A stretch of 64,000 nt of DNA, taken from contig OY856409.1 in assembly GCA_963693085.1 (NCBI GenBank), positions 1,167,745,749 through 1,167,809,748 of the forward strand, written 5' to 3'. The DNA comes from Alisma plantago-aquatica (Eukaryota; Streptophyta; Magnoliopsida; Alismatales; Alismataceae). Positions 1 to 13,277 of the stretch are shown here, piece after piece (the first letter of the stretch is position 1; each line of letters starts with the position of its first letter). Made by a program: the position numbers and the translations under genes. The notes under the pieces are model-generated. The model ran no database searches and was not told where the DNA came from. It saw only the letters and a program-made list of their open reading frames with translations.

Positions 1-780
1 TTTTTTTAAAACAAAGTTGTCCTTGTATACTAAATGTACTATAAGGAAAGTATGAGAATAATCGTGTGTAAGTTTTTTTATTGTTAATTACATATTTATT
101 TTTTGTTCTAATAAAGTAGCCACGTGAGTATAGAAATAGAAGGGTATGTATGCATTTTTCATTCATTTTTCTTAATAACAAATTAGTCCTTAAATAAACT
201 AATAAAGCTACATATGGAAGTCATAACACAATTTCTTTCTTTACCTTTTTATACATAGATTGACCTTTGTCTATAAAAGGTTGTGGGAATAGTTATATAA
301 AGTTTTACTTTAATTTTTTGAATTATAAATTGAACCTCATAGTTTTGTGAGGTTCTATGTACTGGCATAGTAGAAGCCGACTTCTATCAATTATGCATAG
401 CATCATTATTTGTTTGTTAGGATTGAGAGTGTGCCAACGTGAAAAGGATGTTGTGTGACACAAGGAAATATCTACTTGAGATTATCAACGACATGAAGCA
501 ATCATCATTCTTTTTATCTTTGTTTTTCTTTTTAGTGATCTAATCGTGCCTAGCATATTGCATTCATCAAAACAAATTTCAATAAATAGCTTTTATATTC
601 TAATAACTCTGCCTATGTTTCGTATATTTTGTGCAAATGTAGTTGGTCCCAAGTCTGGGTAAAGGAGGAGTGTTTGTGGTAGGTTGATAATCAGCCATAA
701 AAACTTTGTCACTCTTTCTATGACATGGATCCTTACAAAATTTCATTGGAGTGTCCTTACCTAGAGATACATTGCATCGA
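1..780. other. AT-rich stretch without recognised gene
   Basis: I see no coding region, RNA gene or clear transposon end here. The sequence is AT-rich with short T and A runs. It leads into the 5' region of the first LINE, whose own start I cannot fix. Confidence 0.5.
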
Positions 781-861
781 CACCCGGGTGTCGTGATAAA
801 TATGCAAGGGGTTTCGATACAATGACACCAAATTGTGTTGAAGGACAAACAAGGATTTTCA

Positions 862-1023
862 CATCAGGGATGAGTGTGGGTAAAGAATCTAGTACCGCTG
901 CATCAATGCCATGATGTAGTGAAAAATGTGCAAGAGTTACCACATCGTGGATGGGTGTGGGTAAAGAAGCTAATCTTGCCGCATCAATGCCCGAACATAG
1001 CAAAAAATGTGCAAGGGCAACAT
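862..1023 (+). repeat. 81-bp tandem repeat in LINE 5' region
   Basis: Two diverged units begin at 862 and 943 (period 81). Each contains GGATGRGTGTGGGTAAAGAA and ends near GCATCAATGCC. A partial third unit follows. LINE copy 2 begins inside the same repeat (from 4061), so this region may have served as a recombination site. Confidence 0.65.
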
Positions 1024-1233
1024 TTTCAATGAAGTCATGTAAAGAAACAAGTTCAACAAAAAATGATCAGAGTTGGATCTTAGAATATTGGCTCTTTGAC
1101 AGGAAAATCTTTGGATATAGTGGATACCATGATGAGAAGAAAAGTCAATATAGCTTGCTTGCAGGAAACCAAGTGGATAGCGGAACATTGTAGAGAGATA
1201 GGAGACACATGGTACAAAATCTAGTATATAGGT

Positions 1234-3913
1234 ATGCATAAACATAGAAATGGTGTAGGTATTATTGTTGATAAGATGTTAAAGGATGATGTTGTTAAGA
1301 TCACAAGGATGGGTGATAGAATCATAGCCATCAAGGTTGTTCATGGGGGAAAGATTTTTAACATTATTAGCGCTTATGCCCCCAAGTTGTCCTTAGTGAG
1401 AATGCTAAGAAGGATTCTTGGGATGACATAGATGAATTGATGTAAGGAATACCGACACATGAGAGGATCATTATTGGCAGTATTTAAATGGGCATGTGGG
1501 GAGTAGCAATGCTGGATATGAGAGGGTTCATGGTGGTTTTGGATATGGTAGTAGAAACGGCAAAGGAGAGAGGATAATAGACTTTGTATTTGCATATGAT
1601 ATGATTTTGGCAAATACCCATTTCAAGAAAAGAGAATCTCATAAGATTACTTTCAAGAGTGGGAACAATTGTAGCCAAATTGATTACCTTCTTATGAGGG
1701 GAGTGGATCGTAAGCCATGCACGGATTGTAAAGTGATTTCTGGTGAAGAACTCACGTCCCAATATAGGTTGGTGGTTTTAGATGTTGACATGAAGATCAA
1801 TAAAGGAAAGCATAATGGAAACCAAGATAGCAGGATAAAGTGGTGGAATCTTAAAGGAGAAAAGAAATTGACTTTTCATGATAAAATCATCAAGGAGGGA
1901 ACTTGGAAATTGGAAGCTGATGTTAATACTATGTGGCATAACATGAGATCTTGCATAAAAAAATTATCAAAGAGGTTTTGGGGGAGTCCAAAGGTTGTTG
2001 ACCTCCATAGAAAGAGACTTGGTGGTGGAATGATGAAGTACAAAGGGTTATTAAACTAAAAAGGGATATCTAAAGGAGCTTGCCCAAGTCTTGAGATGAT
2101 GCATCATTCTTGAGATACAAGCACGCAAAGAAAGAAGCTAAAAAGGATGTTCAGGAGGCAAGGTCTAGATACTTTGATGATATTTATAAGAAGTTGGGAA
2201 CAAGAGAAGGGGAAAAAGATATATATAAAATGGCTCATATAAGAAAAAGGAAAGGAAGAGACTTGTTTCAAGTAAAATGTATTAAGAATGAAGATGGTAG
2301 AGTGTTGGTAAAGGATGATGATATCAAAAATCAATGGATGAATTACTTCCTTAAGATTTTCAATGGAGACATTGTAATTAATGTTAACGAATCATGTGAC
2401 ATGAATAAAGGAGATATCATTTACACACGACCAGTCTCACTATTTGAGGTCAAGAATTCTTTGAAAAATATGAAAATGAAAAAAAAACATGCAGACCAGA
2501 CGATATTACCATTGATGTAGGGAAGAGTACAGGGGATGAAAGAGTTATGTGGTTAACAAATTTCTTTAACAAGATCATGATGACCAAGAAGATGGTGAAT
2601 CTGTGGAGAAAGTACTATACTCCGCATCTACAAGAACAAAGGTGATGTTCATAGCTGCACAAACTATAGGGGTATCAAGTTGATAAGTCACACAATGAAG
2701 CTTTGGGAGATGATTATTGAGCAGAGGCTAAGATCTATAATGCAAATATCAAACAACCAGTTTGGTTTCATGCCTGGAAGATCAACAACATATACTATCT
2801 TTCTAATAAGGAAGCCTATGCAGAAGTATAGAGAAAGCAAAAGAGATCTTCATATGGTTTTTATTGATTTTGAAAAGGCTTATGATCGAGTACCCAGGGA
2901 AGTGTTGTGGATGCTTTTGAAGAAAAAGTGTGTGCCAATCCAATAAATTGACTTGATTAAATATATGTATGATAGTTGTATTGTAAGGGTGAAGACTCTT
3001 GGAGGAGAGACACCAACTTTTCCTATCAAAGTTGGGGTACACCAAGGATCCACACTCAACCCATATCTATTTGTTCTTGTTATGTATGAGTTGACAAAGA
3101 ATGTTTAGGATGATATTCCTTGGTGTATGTTATTTGGTGATGATATTGTATTGATTGATGAAACTAAAGATGGATTGAATGATAAAGTTGAACTTTGTAG
3201 AAAGACTTTGGAATCAAATGGATTGATGATTAGTAGGAATAAAACTGAGTAAATGCGTTGCAATTTTAGCCAATCTGGCAGTGTGAATGGTGGATCCAAG
3301 TTGGATGGAGTAGACATATCAAAATGTGATACATTTTTTTACTTGGGTTCTATTATTAAAATATATAAGGATGTACAAAACAACATTTTTCATAGGATCA
3401 CTGCAGGATGGTTGAAATGGAGGAGTGCAAGTGGAGTATATGTTGTCGAAAGATCCCTCTCACATTAAAAATCAAGTTTTATAGAACTACTATACATTCA
3501 ACCATGATCTATGAGAGTGAATGTTGAGCTGTGAAGAAATAAGGTCTCAACAAGATGGATGTGGCTGAAATGTGTATGCTGAGATGGATGTGTGGGAAGA
3601 CAAGAAAAGACCGCTTGAGAAATGACTATATTAGGAAGAAAGTGGGGGTGTCAAGCATTAAGGACAAGTTTTGTGAGGGCCGACTCAGATGGTATGGATA
3701 TGTGCAACGTAGACCGACTAATGTGCCTATACAAAATAATACTATTGAGTCAAGCACACTTAATAGAAGAAAAGGAAGACCTAAATTAACATGGGAATAT
3801 CTTATAAAGAGAGATTTTGAATCTCTACATCTTGACCAGAATGTGACCCATGATAGAGCGAGATGGAAACAAAGGATCCATGTAGCTGAGTCCAACATAG
3901 TTGAGACTAAGAC
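1234..3913 (+). pseudogene. LINE endonuclease-reverse transcriptase ORF, broken
   Basis: The ORF would nick target DNA and reverse-transcribe the LINE RNA. Visible parts are: endonuclease start at 1234-1431 (KHRNGVGIIVDKM, RAYAP-type block), endonuclease and linker at 1496-2059 (SQIDYLL, a SRIKWWNL-like block), linker at 2110-2520, reverse transcriptase at 2680-3250 ([31 protein letters not shown] in place of the usual YADD or FADD box) and C-terminal domain at 3253-3913. The segments lie in different frames and are separated by stops (for example 2944-2946 and 3250-3252), so no functional protein is expected. Confidence 0.85.
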
Positions 3914-3939
3914 TCAGATGATGATGATGATGATGATGA

Positions 3940-4060
3940 ACTATTATCTTGTAATCTATCTTATTCACAACATAATCACCTGCTAACTCTAGTTTTATTT
4001 TTTTATATTCTTTAATTGGACCCAATAATGCAACGCCGCGTATACTCTCACCTACTAATG
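3940..4060. other. 3' flank shared by LINE copies 1 and 2
   Basis: About 120 bp after the (ATG)n run match 26154-26281 closely, including GTAACGCCGCG-like and TATACTCTCAC blocks. The independent minus-strand LINE at 31415 lacks this segment. It is therefore probably duplicated host DNA and not LINE sequence. Alternatively, it could be a 3' tail specific to a LINE subfamily. Confidence 0.55.
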
Positions 4061-4563
4061 GTGTAATGAAAAATGTGCAACAATTACCACATCATGGATG
4101 GGTGTGGGTAAAGAAGCTAGTCCTGCCGCATCAATGCCCCGATGTAGTGAAAAATGTACAAGGGCAACATTTTTTACGAAGGTAGGTAAAAAAACAAGTT
4201 CAACAAAAAAGGATTAGAGTTGGATCTTAGAATATTTGCTCTTTGAAAGGGATATATGTCAAGATAGTGGATACCATGATGATAAGAAAAGTCAATATAG
4301 CTTGCTTGTAGAAACCAAGTGGAAAGGGGAGCGTTGTAGAGAGAAAGGAGATACATAGTATAAAATCTGGTATACATGTATGGATAAACATAGAAATTGT
4401 GTAGGTATTATTATTGATAATATGTTAAAGGATGATGTTGTAAAGATCACAAGGATGGGTGATAGAATCATAACTATCAAGGTTGTTCATGGGGGAAATA
4501 TTTTTAACATTATTAGAGCTTATGCCCCCAAGTTGGCCTTAGCATGGAGGCTAAGAAGGATTA
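4061..4563 (+). mobile_element. RTE LINE copy 2, 5' fragment
   Basis: This segment parallels 914-1410 of copy 1: the 81-bp-repeat region, then the endonuclease start (frame from 4380, KHRNCVGIIIDNM). I count roughly 6-7% differences over about 155 bp. It stops at the Copia-A insertion and resumes at 23621. The flanks gatta (4559-4563) and gattc (23621-23625) are the 5-bp target duplication; copy 1 reads gattc at this site. Confidence 0.85.
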
Positions 4564-6628
4564 TGTTGGTATGTATGCCCTGAGAGCCAATCATATGATG
4601 TTTGGATTGACATACATCATGATTGATTTGATAAATATCAAAGGCAAGCTTCCAATTTATTCTTGATCAATCCATTATGAGATAATGATGAAGCAGAATG
4701 AATGTCTAAAGAATGACAATACTTAATGATGTATGTCTTCAAGTACGTGACTTGAACAATGAGATCTTACGAATGCTAAGAGTATGTACATTCTTGTTAT
4801 GTCCCTAGTCGGATGTCATTATGGAAGGTTGATAGACAACAATGACACATAAAGACTAGAGTGTGTGTTGGTTGATGATAGTGTCTCATTAGTCATGTTA
4901 TATGATATCAAACCAAGCACATAGATACATATTGGATAACAGTGTATCAGACAGACCCACCATGAGAGTGACACATGGAACTATGACATGGTAGTTAGAA
5001 TCATATCTCATAGTGATCGTGGTGATTGTGATTCTTAGACCCGAGATCACTGCACTTGTCGAATGTAATTGGGTACACTTTGACATCATCAAATGCAGTC
5101 TTGAAACATGGGTTGTTATAAAGGTGATGATTGGGTGGCTTTGACACATGAGATAGACTGTAAGTGATAGAAATGAGATTTGTCCCTCCTAAGGGGGTAT
5201 GGTGTCCAAGATACTTGATAAGAAAGACTGAGAATAACATGTGCATGCACATGTGAATCAATATATGATATTGAGTTCACATATATCTCAGACAATCTGC
5301 TCTGGTTCAAGAAACATGAATGAACGTTGAAAGGATGACAACTCCATGCCTTGAGTTCATTCAGGATATCAGAGATAGAGGAATTATACATTCACTGGAA
5401 CACTAATCACATACTATAGGATTGAAAGTTGTTCTCCAACTTTCCATATCATTTGGGTAGCACTGACGTGCGACTAGGCACCTATCTTTGCTTGGGATGT
5501 CATAAGCTAGTTATGAACATTCACTGCCAACGTGACATGGGACATATAGGGCCAAATACATAGGATTAACCTAGAAGAGGATTTTATCCATGAATGATGT
5601 TTGTATTGAGTACTGAAGTGTTTAGGTACTCAATCAAACATTCAATCAATAGACTTAACTCAGAATCATCAAGTTCAAGTGTTGAACCAACCGATTAGAG
5701 TGTCATATTGATTGAGAACTGAATTAACTGAGTTCTACACAATCTAGACCGCCAACCGACTGGTTCACTAGGTGAACCGATCGACTCATGGTTAGTGAGA
5801 CGATAGGTTCACTTGGACTAAACGAGCAATGTTGGGTTTTCCCAATTTGTGAGAAAAAGTTTCTCGTTTCACTTGTTCAATTAGATTGGGACAATAATTA
5901 ATCTTTGCATTAATTAGAAGCGAATAAGGAAAGTCAATTGCAAGCAGATCAGGCTTGTGAACTACCAGGTTCACTAAGTGAACCAACTGATTCACTAAGT
6001 GAACCAACTGATTCACTATACTAACTGACCGATTCACTAGTGAACTGATCGGTTCGCCTGTTGCAGTGCAAATTATTCATGGAAAATCCAGACCCTTCTA
6101 CTCCCGCACATATCAGAAACCCTAACCCTACCCTCTACTATAAATATAGGGGTATATGGGGGCTTCTACAGAGACACAACAAACACAACTCAGAACATCA
6201 GTTGCTCTGTAAAGTTGTTGTCCTCTCTGGTTTCGGTAACTAAGAGAGTCCAAGCAAGTTCTACTCATCCAGGGAGGAACAACGAGGGAAAGACAACTGT
6301 AGAAAATTAATTGGTTGTGGGAGAGTGTGTTGGTGACTGGTACACCAACAGAAGGTGACAACTCCTTCTAGTCCGTTCTTCAGGACAACTAGAGTTCTCG
6401 ATGGACTATCTATAGAGGCAGGAGACTTCTACCACTCAGGAGGACGACAGTCAATCGCACTTTGGGTCAAGACCAAGAACTACATAGACATCGTTAAATA
6501 TAGGTGGTTGAAGACTACACTTACTGTGAGGTATAGTCACTGAGCAATCCTCAGGACCAGGTATAACTCACTAAAACCATCATTCCCATTACATAGATGT
6601 TGATATAATCTGCTAGTTATGGGTTTAT
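4564..6628 (+). repeat. Copia-A 5' LTR, 3' end lost
   Basis: It aligns to 21494-23557 over its whole length and breaks off after TTATGGGTTTA, where the 3' LTR continues for about 60 more bases. A cluster of near-palindromic motifs of the type GAACCGATCGGTTC lies at about 5750-6060. A TATA box follows at 6139. The number and order of the motifs differ between the two LTRs of this one element. Confidence 0.9.
6139..6146 (+). promoter_or_regulatory. TATA box of Copia-A 5' LTR
   Basis: TATAAATA in CTACTATAAATATAGG. It is conserved in position in the 3' LTR (23070-23077), and TATAAAG occurs at the same place in the second copy (62480). It would drive element transcription. Confidence 0.65.
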
Positions 6629-8039
6629 TATAACACCCCTGACCTGGGTTATGCTTAACCCTAGATGATTTGGTTGAGTAGATGCATAATCTTATCTTGT
6701 GAAAAGTAATTAGGGCTCATGAGGAACTTATATTTCAATTTCAGTCCTTTTTGAATAATGTTGAAACATTGTTTTGTTAACTTTGGACTAAAGTGCAAAT
6801 TATCCAAGTTGAGGAGTGAACCTGCAAAATGCACTTGATAAAATGTTCCTCTGATGTTGAGACATCATAAGAATGAACATGATGTAGTGGTATAGTTTCC
6901 ACAAGGTTGGGCACCAAGATAAAGCTTGTAGAGCAATCCTTGTACATTAAAACCTAGTTTTGGTGTAATGTGCAAATTACCCAAAACCTAGGGTTCAATA
7001 TGCAAATTACCACTTCAATAAGGTCCCTAATGTTTCTTTGCATCATGTAGAGCAAAGAAAATGAGAAGGGCGCCTCATTTGAATTAAGTTGGAGGAGAGA
7101 GAATCTTGATATTAAAATAATCAAGATTTAAGCCTAAGTGAAACCCTAATTCAATTTAGGGCAAATATATATATATTAATTAAAGGGCCTTCAACCAAAA
7201 TTAAAATGGTTGGATTCATATGTGTGTGTGGATGTCCTTGAGCTTTGCAAGGACCGCAAAAATATCCAAAGGAGTGGATAACTCACTCACAATTTTATAA
7301 GAAAAAGAAATATCCACTCACATATGGATATTAGTATAATATGATTTGAGGTGCTTAATTTGCTTTTATTTAAATCATGGATAATTGAGAGGAATATGAG
7401 GCAACCAAGATATCCTCAGATCCAAGTAATTTGAGGGGGAAAGGGGCGGCCCTATTTTTGGGATTAAATGGTTTTTTATAAAGCATATTCTCTCTCATTG
7501 AATTTTTATAAAAAGACTCTTTACAAGCCAAATGAAAGGCTTTTCCCGATCCCACTTCTTCTCCTTGCTTGGAAAACGACCAAGGGACCTAGGGAGGACC
7601 AGGAGGACGGCCCCCAACCTGTTGGTAAGGTTATTGACCCTTTTCGCCTTGATTCCATGGTGGAAATCGAAAATAAATCTTTGATTTCTTCTTAATTCGA
7701 TCTCCTCTTCAACCCTAGCCAATCTTTTCATCCAAAAGCTTGAGGAAGAGCCTAGGGGGAGTTGCAAAAGCTTAATACACTAATGTTTCCATGAGATTGG
7801 AGCTTTGGAGCTCAATTGGAGGCGGGTTTTATAACGTGAACCCTTAATTTTATTATTGCAATCAATTCCTTATCAATTGGTGATCATTTCTACATTTCCA
7901 AAATTTAGTTTGGCTGATTGATGCAATCACCATGGAAATCACAGCAGATTTAGTGAGTTTGGAGCTTGATGATGATGACATCATCATAAGCACACACCTC
8001 CCCAAATATCTAGGGCAAACAGTTTCAATGTTTGAGTCC

Positions 8040-9245
8040 AAACGGTTTCACCAAACCGTTTGGTGACCAAACGGTTTGCAAACCGTTTGGTGGTTTGGGT
8101 TCCAAACCGTTTGGAATGGTTGACCGTTTGAGATGGTTGACCATTTGAAGATATATGTTGTGGTAATTGTATCTTGATCCAATGGTTTCAATTGGTTTGA
8201 TCTTGAAGGTTTCAATTGTGAATGATTCTTTAATTGCAAACCCCTAATCGATTAAGTGCTGAATTTCCAATTGAATAAGTTGATGCTTTGGGTTGATTGA
8301 CCCAAACGGTTTCAAAACCATTTGAGAATCACCCAAACGGTCTCAAGACCGTTTGAGGGTCACCCAAGACTGTTTTAAGGTCTAGGGTTGAGCATGGTTG
8401 GGTATTTGAAGATCCAAAGATACCAAGTTGAATTGCAATCAAATGTTGATTTGGTGATCAATCCAATGAACCAAACCCTAATTGGATGACTTGGATTTTG
8501 ATTTTGACATGGGAAAACGGTCTCAAGACTGTTTGGAGGTCATCCAAACGACCTCAAGACCGTTTGGGGTCAGGACATGTTCAATTTGGATGATGGTCCA
8601 ATAGTTTTAAAGTAACTAGACTCACATTGGTTAATGTTGAAGGATCATCGATTCCAAACCCTAATCCAATTGATTCAAACCATAATTGATGATCAATATT
8701 GAGGGTCAAATGAGGGTCAAATCAGTTGAAGGATGACCTATTTAACTCAATTAAAGTATGGTGATAGGTCCAATTGATGATTGGTTACATGAATCCAATG
8801 GTTGAAGGAATCAACATTGGAAACCCTAATTCAATTTGATTAGTTGAGACTATTTTTGGTCCATGTGGTTTTGAGGAGGTTTGGACCAAACGGTCTCAAG
8901 ACTGTTTGGGACCAAACGATCCCAAACCGGTTGAGTTAATGCAGTTTCAAAATTTTGCTTTAGCAAACAGTTTCAAGGGTCACCTTTAGCAAACGGTTTC
9001 AAGTGTGTACCTTTAGCAAACAGTTTCAAAGACTACCTTTAGCAAACGGTTTCAAGTGTGCACCTTTAGCAAACGATCTCAAGGGTTCACTTTGGAAAAT
9101 GGTTTCAACCCCAACTTTACTAAATGGTTTTGAGTATTCAACCAAGACCGTTTGAGGCCTGATTGGTCAAGACCATTTGAGGTCTAAGTGACCAAAACCG
9201 TTTGAGGCCTAAGTGACTAAGACCTTTTGAAGTTCAAATTGGTTA
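8040..9245. repeat. Dispersed near-palindromic AAACGGTTT / AAACCGTTT array
   Basis: Several dozen copies of CCAAACGGTTT, its complement AAACCGTTTGG and close variants (CTCAAGACCGTTTGAGG and similar) are spread over 1.2 kb at irregular 15-60 bp spacing in both orientations. Neighbouring copies often form inverted pairs. There is no ORF through it. Confidence 0.75.
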
Positions 9246-9539
9246 AACCATTTGGACATCTAATATGTTCAAAGTTCAATTAGATAATTGATTATGAATG
9301 ATGTAGACCAATGATGATTATGAAGGTTAACCCTAGCTTTGTGTACCTAAGTGAAGAGTTGACCTAGATTAATCTTGGATTGTTTATCACCCTAAAGAGG
9401 ATAAGAGGGAGAGAGAATGGGAGAGATGATGGCTTATTTAATAAGCCCTAATTCTCTCATTATGAACAAACATGTAATCAAGGTTTGATCCATAATATGA
9501 GAGCATGAAATTTTCATTGAAAAGATTGATGTACCTTGA

Positions 9540-9880
9540 TCCTAATTTAGGGCAAGGTTATGTGAAACCCTAATTTAAGAGCAAAGCTCAGTGAAACCAT
9601 AATCTAGGGTGATGATGTAACCCTAACTTAGTGTAACAATGTAAGAATCCCTAATTTAATGGGAATTGAACATCCTAACCCTAATTTGGGTATGAGGTAA
9701 GAGAAACCCTACTTGGATGTGAATAGTAAACCTTAATCCCTAAAATGGGGTAAATGTGCATGAAACCCTAATATAGGGTAGTGCTACTAATTCTAGGTGA
9801 AGTCCTATCACTGGGTGATGTGTTGTGAAATCCTAATTTCACATAATACTAGGTGAAACCCTGATATAGAATAATGTTAT
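9540..9880. repeat. Interspersed AAACCCTAA (telo-box-like) words
   Basis: GTGAAACCCTAAT and near copies recur about every 30-60 bp, mixed with TTAGGG-like complements. The word matches the plant telomere unit, but the copies are separated by unrelated sequence, so this is not a telomere tract. Confidence 0.55.
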
Positions 9881-10638
9881 GTGAAACTCTAATGAAGAGT
9901 GAGCCTAGGTGAAATCCATATATATGTAAGATGCTAAGTGAACCTCAAATTATAATTGTGGAGATCATATTCCTATTAGTGGAATAGTGATTCATGTATT
10001 GACAAATGTAACACCTAGAGGGGTTGATAATGGATATCCTTACATTAATAGTCCTTGACTCAAGGGTGAGTCCATATCATTGGCAATGGTTGTATTTTCT
10101 AAATAGATGAGCTATGACCAATACATTGCATGATGAATGTGATGATCTGGTGCATAAAGTATTAGGATGGGGAATACCCTAATACAAGCTAAGTGGATGA
10201 ACTCAAGTAAGATGAAGGTGTCGAGGGAAGTGATACATCAAGATATGATAGATATCACATCCAACACCCCAATTCTGATATACCTTGATATGTTACAAGT
10301 ACATTATAATTGGAATGGATGACACATGAAATGTGTCATGCCAATTGTTACATTGTGATGTAATACACCTTGATGAATGTAGGCTAACATGCCTTATGAA
10401 AAGGTTAATCCAAATCAATAGACTATGATACAATCACATTATGATAAAGATGAGAGAGAGACTCATACTTTGTGTTGATAATACATTCAATAATGAATGA
10501 TGAGGATACATAAGTATGTTTGAATACTTATGATATCTATTTTGGTTTCTAGCTGTGAGAAACAATGGAATCATGCTGATCATTAATAATATGATCTTAA
10601 GAACCCAAGTGGTTATTTATGGAAAACCCTAATGAAGG

Positions 10639-10790
10639 GTACTGATATAAAAGAGATACCATGAACCCTGAAGAGGGAATAGTGGTATTACTTAGTGTTG
10701 TTTGGTACTGATGTGAAAGAGAAATCATGAATCCCCAAAAGGGAATAGTAATATTACTTAGTGTCGTATGATACTGATATGAAAGCATTA
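10639..10790. repeat. 66-bp tandem repeat, about 2.3 units
   Basis: Units start at 10639, 10705 and 10771 with (G/A)TACTGATRTGAAAG and contain GGGAATAGT and ATTACTTAGTGT. The units differ at several positions. Confidence 0.7.
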
Positions 10791-11499
10791 TAATTTTTAT
10801 CATGAATACTAATCATGCAGGAATGATGAGATGAAGAGCATATCCAGGTATGGGCTATGATGCTTTATTTATTGAGAATGTTTTATAGGCTTTATAAGCC
10901 TTCATATGCTTTGTGTAGTAAGAATCATTGAACTTTGTGTACTATGTGCAATATATTGTGTAGCAAGAATCATGATGTCCTTGGTCAGATGATCTGAAGG
11001 TATTAAGTTACCTAATAAGTGGTAATAAGTATCCTATGGTGAGATATGGGTTCAAATACCCAGATGTTATAATCATGATGATGAACTTGTTAAAAATTGG
11101 AATTGTACTTGGTGAGTTGAGGGACTAAGATCCCAACACTTTGTGAAAAGAGTATGACTACAGGCCATGACTCCATAATGACAATGCCAGGCATTAGATA
11201 TATGATCTAAGCCTGAAGAGAGTTAATGTTGTGGTAATGATTCTGTAGTGAATAAATGGTATACATGTTCTTCATATTCCTTAATGGATAAGTGACATGT
11301 TGCTCTTTCAAGTTATAGCTGTAATGTTTTAGATAAGAATAATATTCTAATATGTTAGACATTGAATTAACTATTGTCAAACAAATATGATTCCTCTGTT
11401 CATATTTATCTTCTTAAGCTGCAATAATAATGTTACTGGCGGAGAGTTATATCTCTCACTGGGGCAATTTACAATTGTCTCACCCCTGTGGGAACTATA

Positions 11500-11886
11500 T
11501 TTTTAGGTGGATGCAGACAAGGAGGCAGGAATCCTTCAGTAGAAGAGGGACAGCAGCAGCAGTAGGGACAACAGTGAAGTCTCAGGTGGAGACACTGGAT
11601 TTTATGACATGTATAGATGTGGATAGAGCCTCCTTGTCCGTAGGTGTAGATGTGAACTATTTTCACAAATTTAAAACCTTTCTATCAAGAGGTCCATCAA
11701 ATAAAAACATTCTCACATAGAACAAAAGTAACACATTTACATTCTATTTTTCAAAAGTACATAGCTTGTATCATATCTTTCTGTGAATTACAAGCATCAA
11801 CTACCCTGTTAAACTAAGCACAGGAAGTATGAAAATATCGAGGCTCTGAGCCAAAATCTCGAAAGCCCTAACTATTATTCTGAGGA
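11500..11886. other. Unassigned sequence between nested repeats
   Basis: I recognise no gene or element end. It includes a purine-rich stretch with GCAGCAGCAGCAG near 11551. It may belong to the repeat on its left. Confidence 0.4.
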
Positions 11887-11891
11887 GTGGC

Positions 11892-13277
11892 ATGTATAGA
11901 TGTGAACTATTTTCTGTAGGTGAGTTTAATAGAATATCAAATTGTGAAACTGCATATGAAATATGGCATAAACTCTCTATTACTTATGAAGGAACTATTC
12001 AAGTAAAGAACTTCAAAATTAGTATGCTTAAACAAAAGTTTGAACAATTTCGTATGGAACCAAATGAGTCTATTAATGAAATGTATGCAAAGTTTTCTTC
12101 TATTGTTAATGGTTTGAATGCATTACGTAAAGGCATTAATGAAGAGGATCAAGTGTCTAAAACTCTTAGGTCTCTTCCTCCCAATTACAAGCCTAAGGTG
12201 ACTGCAATTGAAGAAGCCAATGACCTTACCTGACTAAGGATGGAGCAACTCATTGGAAACTTAGAAGCACATGAATCAAACTTGGAGGAGGAAGAAAGAC
12301 AGGTGTGTGAACTTCAACAAGGAAGAAATAAGGACATGGCTCTAAAGTCTACAAAGGTCATCACTCAAGAAAGTTATGAGACAAGTGATGGAGATGAGGA
12401 AGAAGAAACTCTCATTTTAAATGGTAAGCAATATAGAAGATTTAAAACTAACAATACTTCTAGTATTTCTTCTTCTTCTAGGTTCTTTGAATGTGGCAAA
12501 AGGAGACATTTAAAAAGTGATTGTCCCAAACTCAAGAAAGGAAAGAAAGCATCTCACAAGAAGGAAAAAGCCTACAAAGATGCATGAGATGACTCAAGTG
12601 ATGATAGTGAGGATGGAGAAGAAGTGGAGTGCCTTATTGCTACAACAAATGAAGAAGATGATGAGGTAAGTCTTTTTGATTTATCTAAAGAAGAGTTAGT
12701 TGCTAGCATTGATGAATTGCATGACAAGTATATTGATTGTTAAAAGAAACTGAAAAGAGTTACTAAAACTAATGAGGGGTTGTATGCTTAATTAAATGAT
12801 CTTGCTTGTAAAAAAGAAAGCATTATTTCTAAAAATTATACCTTGAAATCTTCTCTTAATGATTGCAATACAAAGTTACTTACTCTAGAGACAAATTATA
12901 ATCTTATTTCTCAAGAAAAGGTTGAATTACTTGCTAAGTTGAATAATCTTCAAACTCAACCTATTTTATGCACTCATTTAGATTATGATGCCATTGTAAA
13001 AGAAAGAGATAGTTTGTCATCTAACTTAGATCAAGCAAACTTAGATATTAAAAGGAGATTGGATGAAATTGCTAAGTTACAAAAGGAAATTAGTAGCTTG
13101 AATAACAATGGTATTCTTGATAAGATCTTAAAAGATTCTTCTGGTCAGATTGGAAGGAGAGGACTAGGTTATGATCCCAAAGGTAAATTCTATCAAAAAC
13201 CTAGAGTGAGAAGGACACAAGTACCCAAGACAAAAATTATGTATGTGCCTAAAGACAATCTAGCTAAGAAGAAATGA
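11892..13277 (+). pseudogene. SIRE-type gag pseudogene
   Basis: The gag core comes first (ETAYEIWHKLSITYEGT, LKQKFEQFRM, LRSLPPNYKPKVTAIEEA). Next are an acidic linker and a CCHC knuckle that has lost its first cysteine (FFECGKRRHLKSDCP), then a long region predicted to be coiled coil (12843-13130) and GLGYDPKGKFYQKP near the end. In the family this protein packages the element RNA. Stops at about 12231, 12585, 12740 and 12790 break it. The spacing still suggests one original frame, so decay is mostly by point mutation. Confidence 0.75.

Larger units (their letters stand above)
780..3939 (+). mobile_element. RTE-type LINE, copy 1 (decayed)
   Basis: This is a non-LTR retrotransposon of the plant RTE type. 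In order it has a repetitive 5' region, an apurinic-type endonuclease, a reverse transcriptase and the characteristic C-terminal domain with [16 protein letters not shown] followed by LRWYGYVQRRP. It ends in an (ATG)n run at 3918-3939. RTE elements typically end in short tandem repeats rather than poly(A). A minus-strand relative at 31415-32643 ends at the same kind of run next to a target duplication, which supports this 3' end. The 5' end is uncertain; the first clearly shared sequence with copy 2 is near 914. Confidence 0.85.
6629..11500. mobile_element. Unclassified repeat inserted in Copia-A LTR (possibly a large LTR)
   Basis: Where the Copia-A LTR breaks, the sequence begins TATAACACCCCTGACC. 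This resembles the TGTAACACCCC start of some Ty3-type LTRs; this is a resemblance only. There is no coding sequence for almost 5 kb. It holds motif arrays (8040-9245), telomere-box-like words (9540-9880) and a 66-bp tandem repeat. I found no matching second terminus or target duplication, so the right edge and the class are guesses. Confidence 0.4.

Noticed and set aside
3825..4025. Minus-strand ORF with a run of histidines
   Set aside because: It is the antisense reading of the LINE (ATG)n terminus.
9540..9880. Interstitial telomere
   Set aside because: AAACCCTAA words are separated by other sequence and never form a head-to-tail (TTTAGGG)n run.
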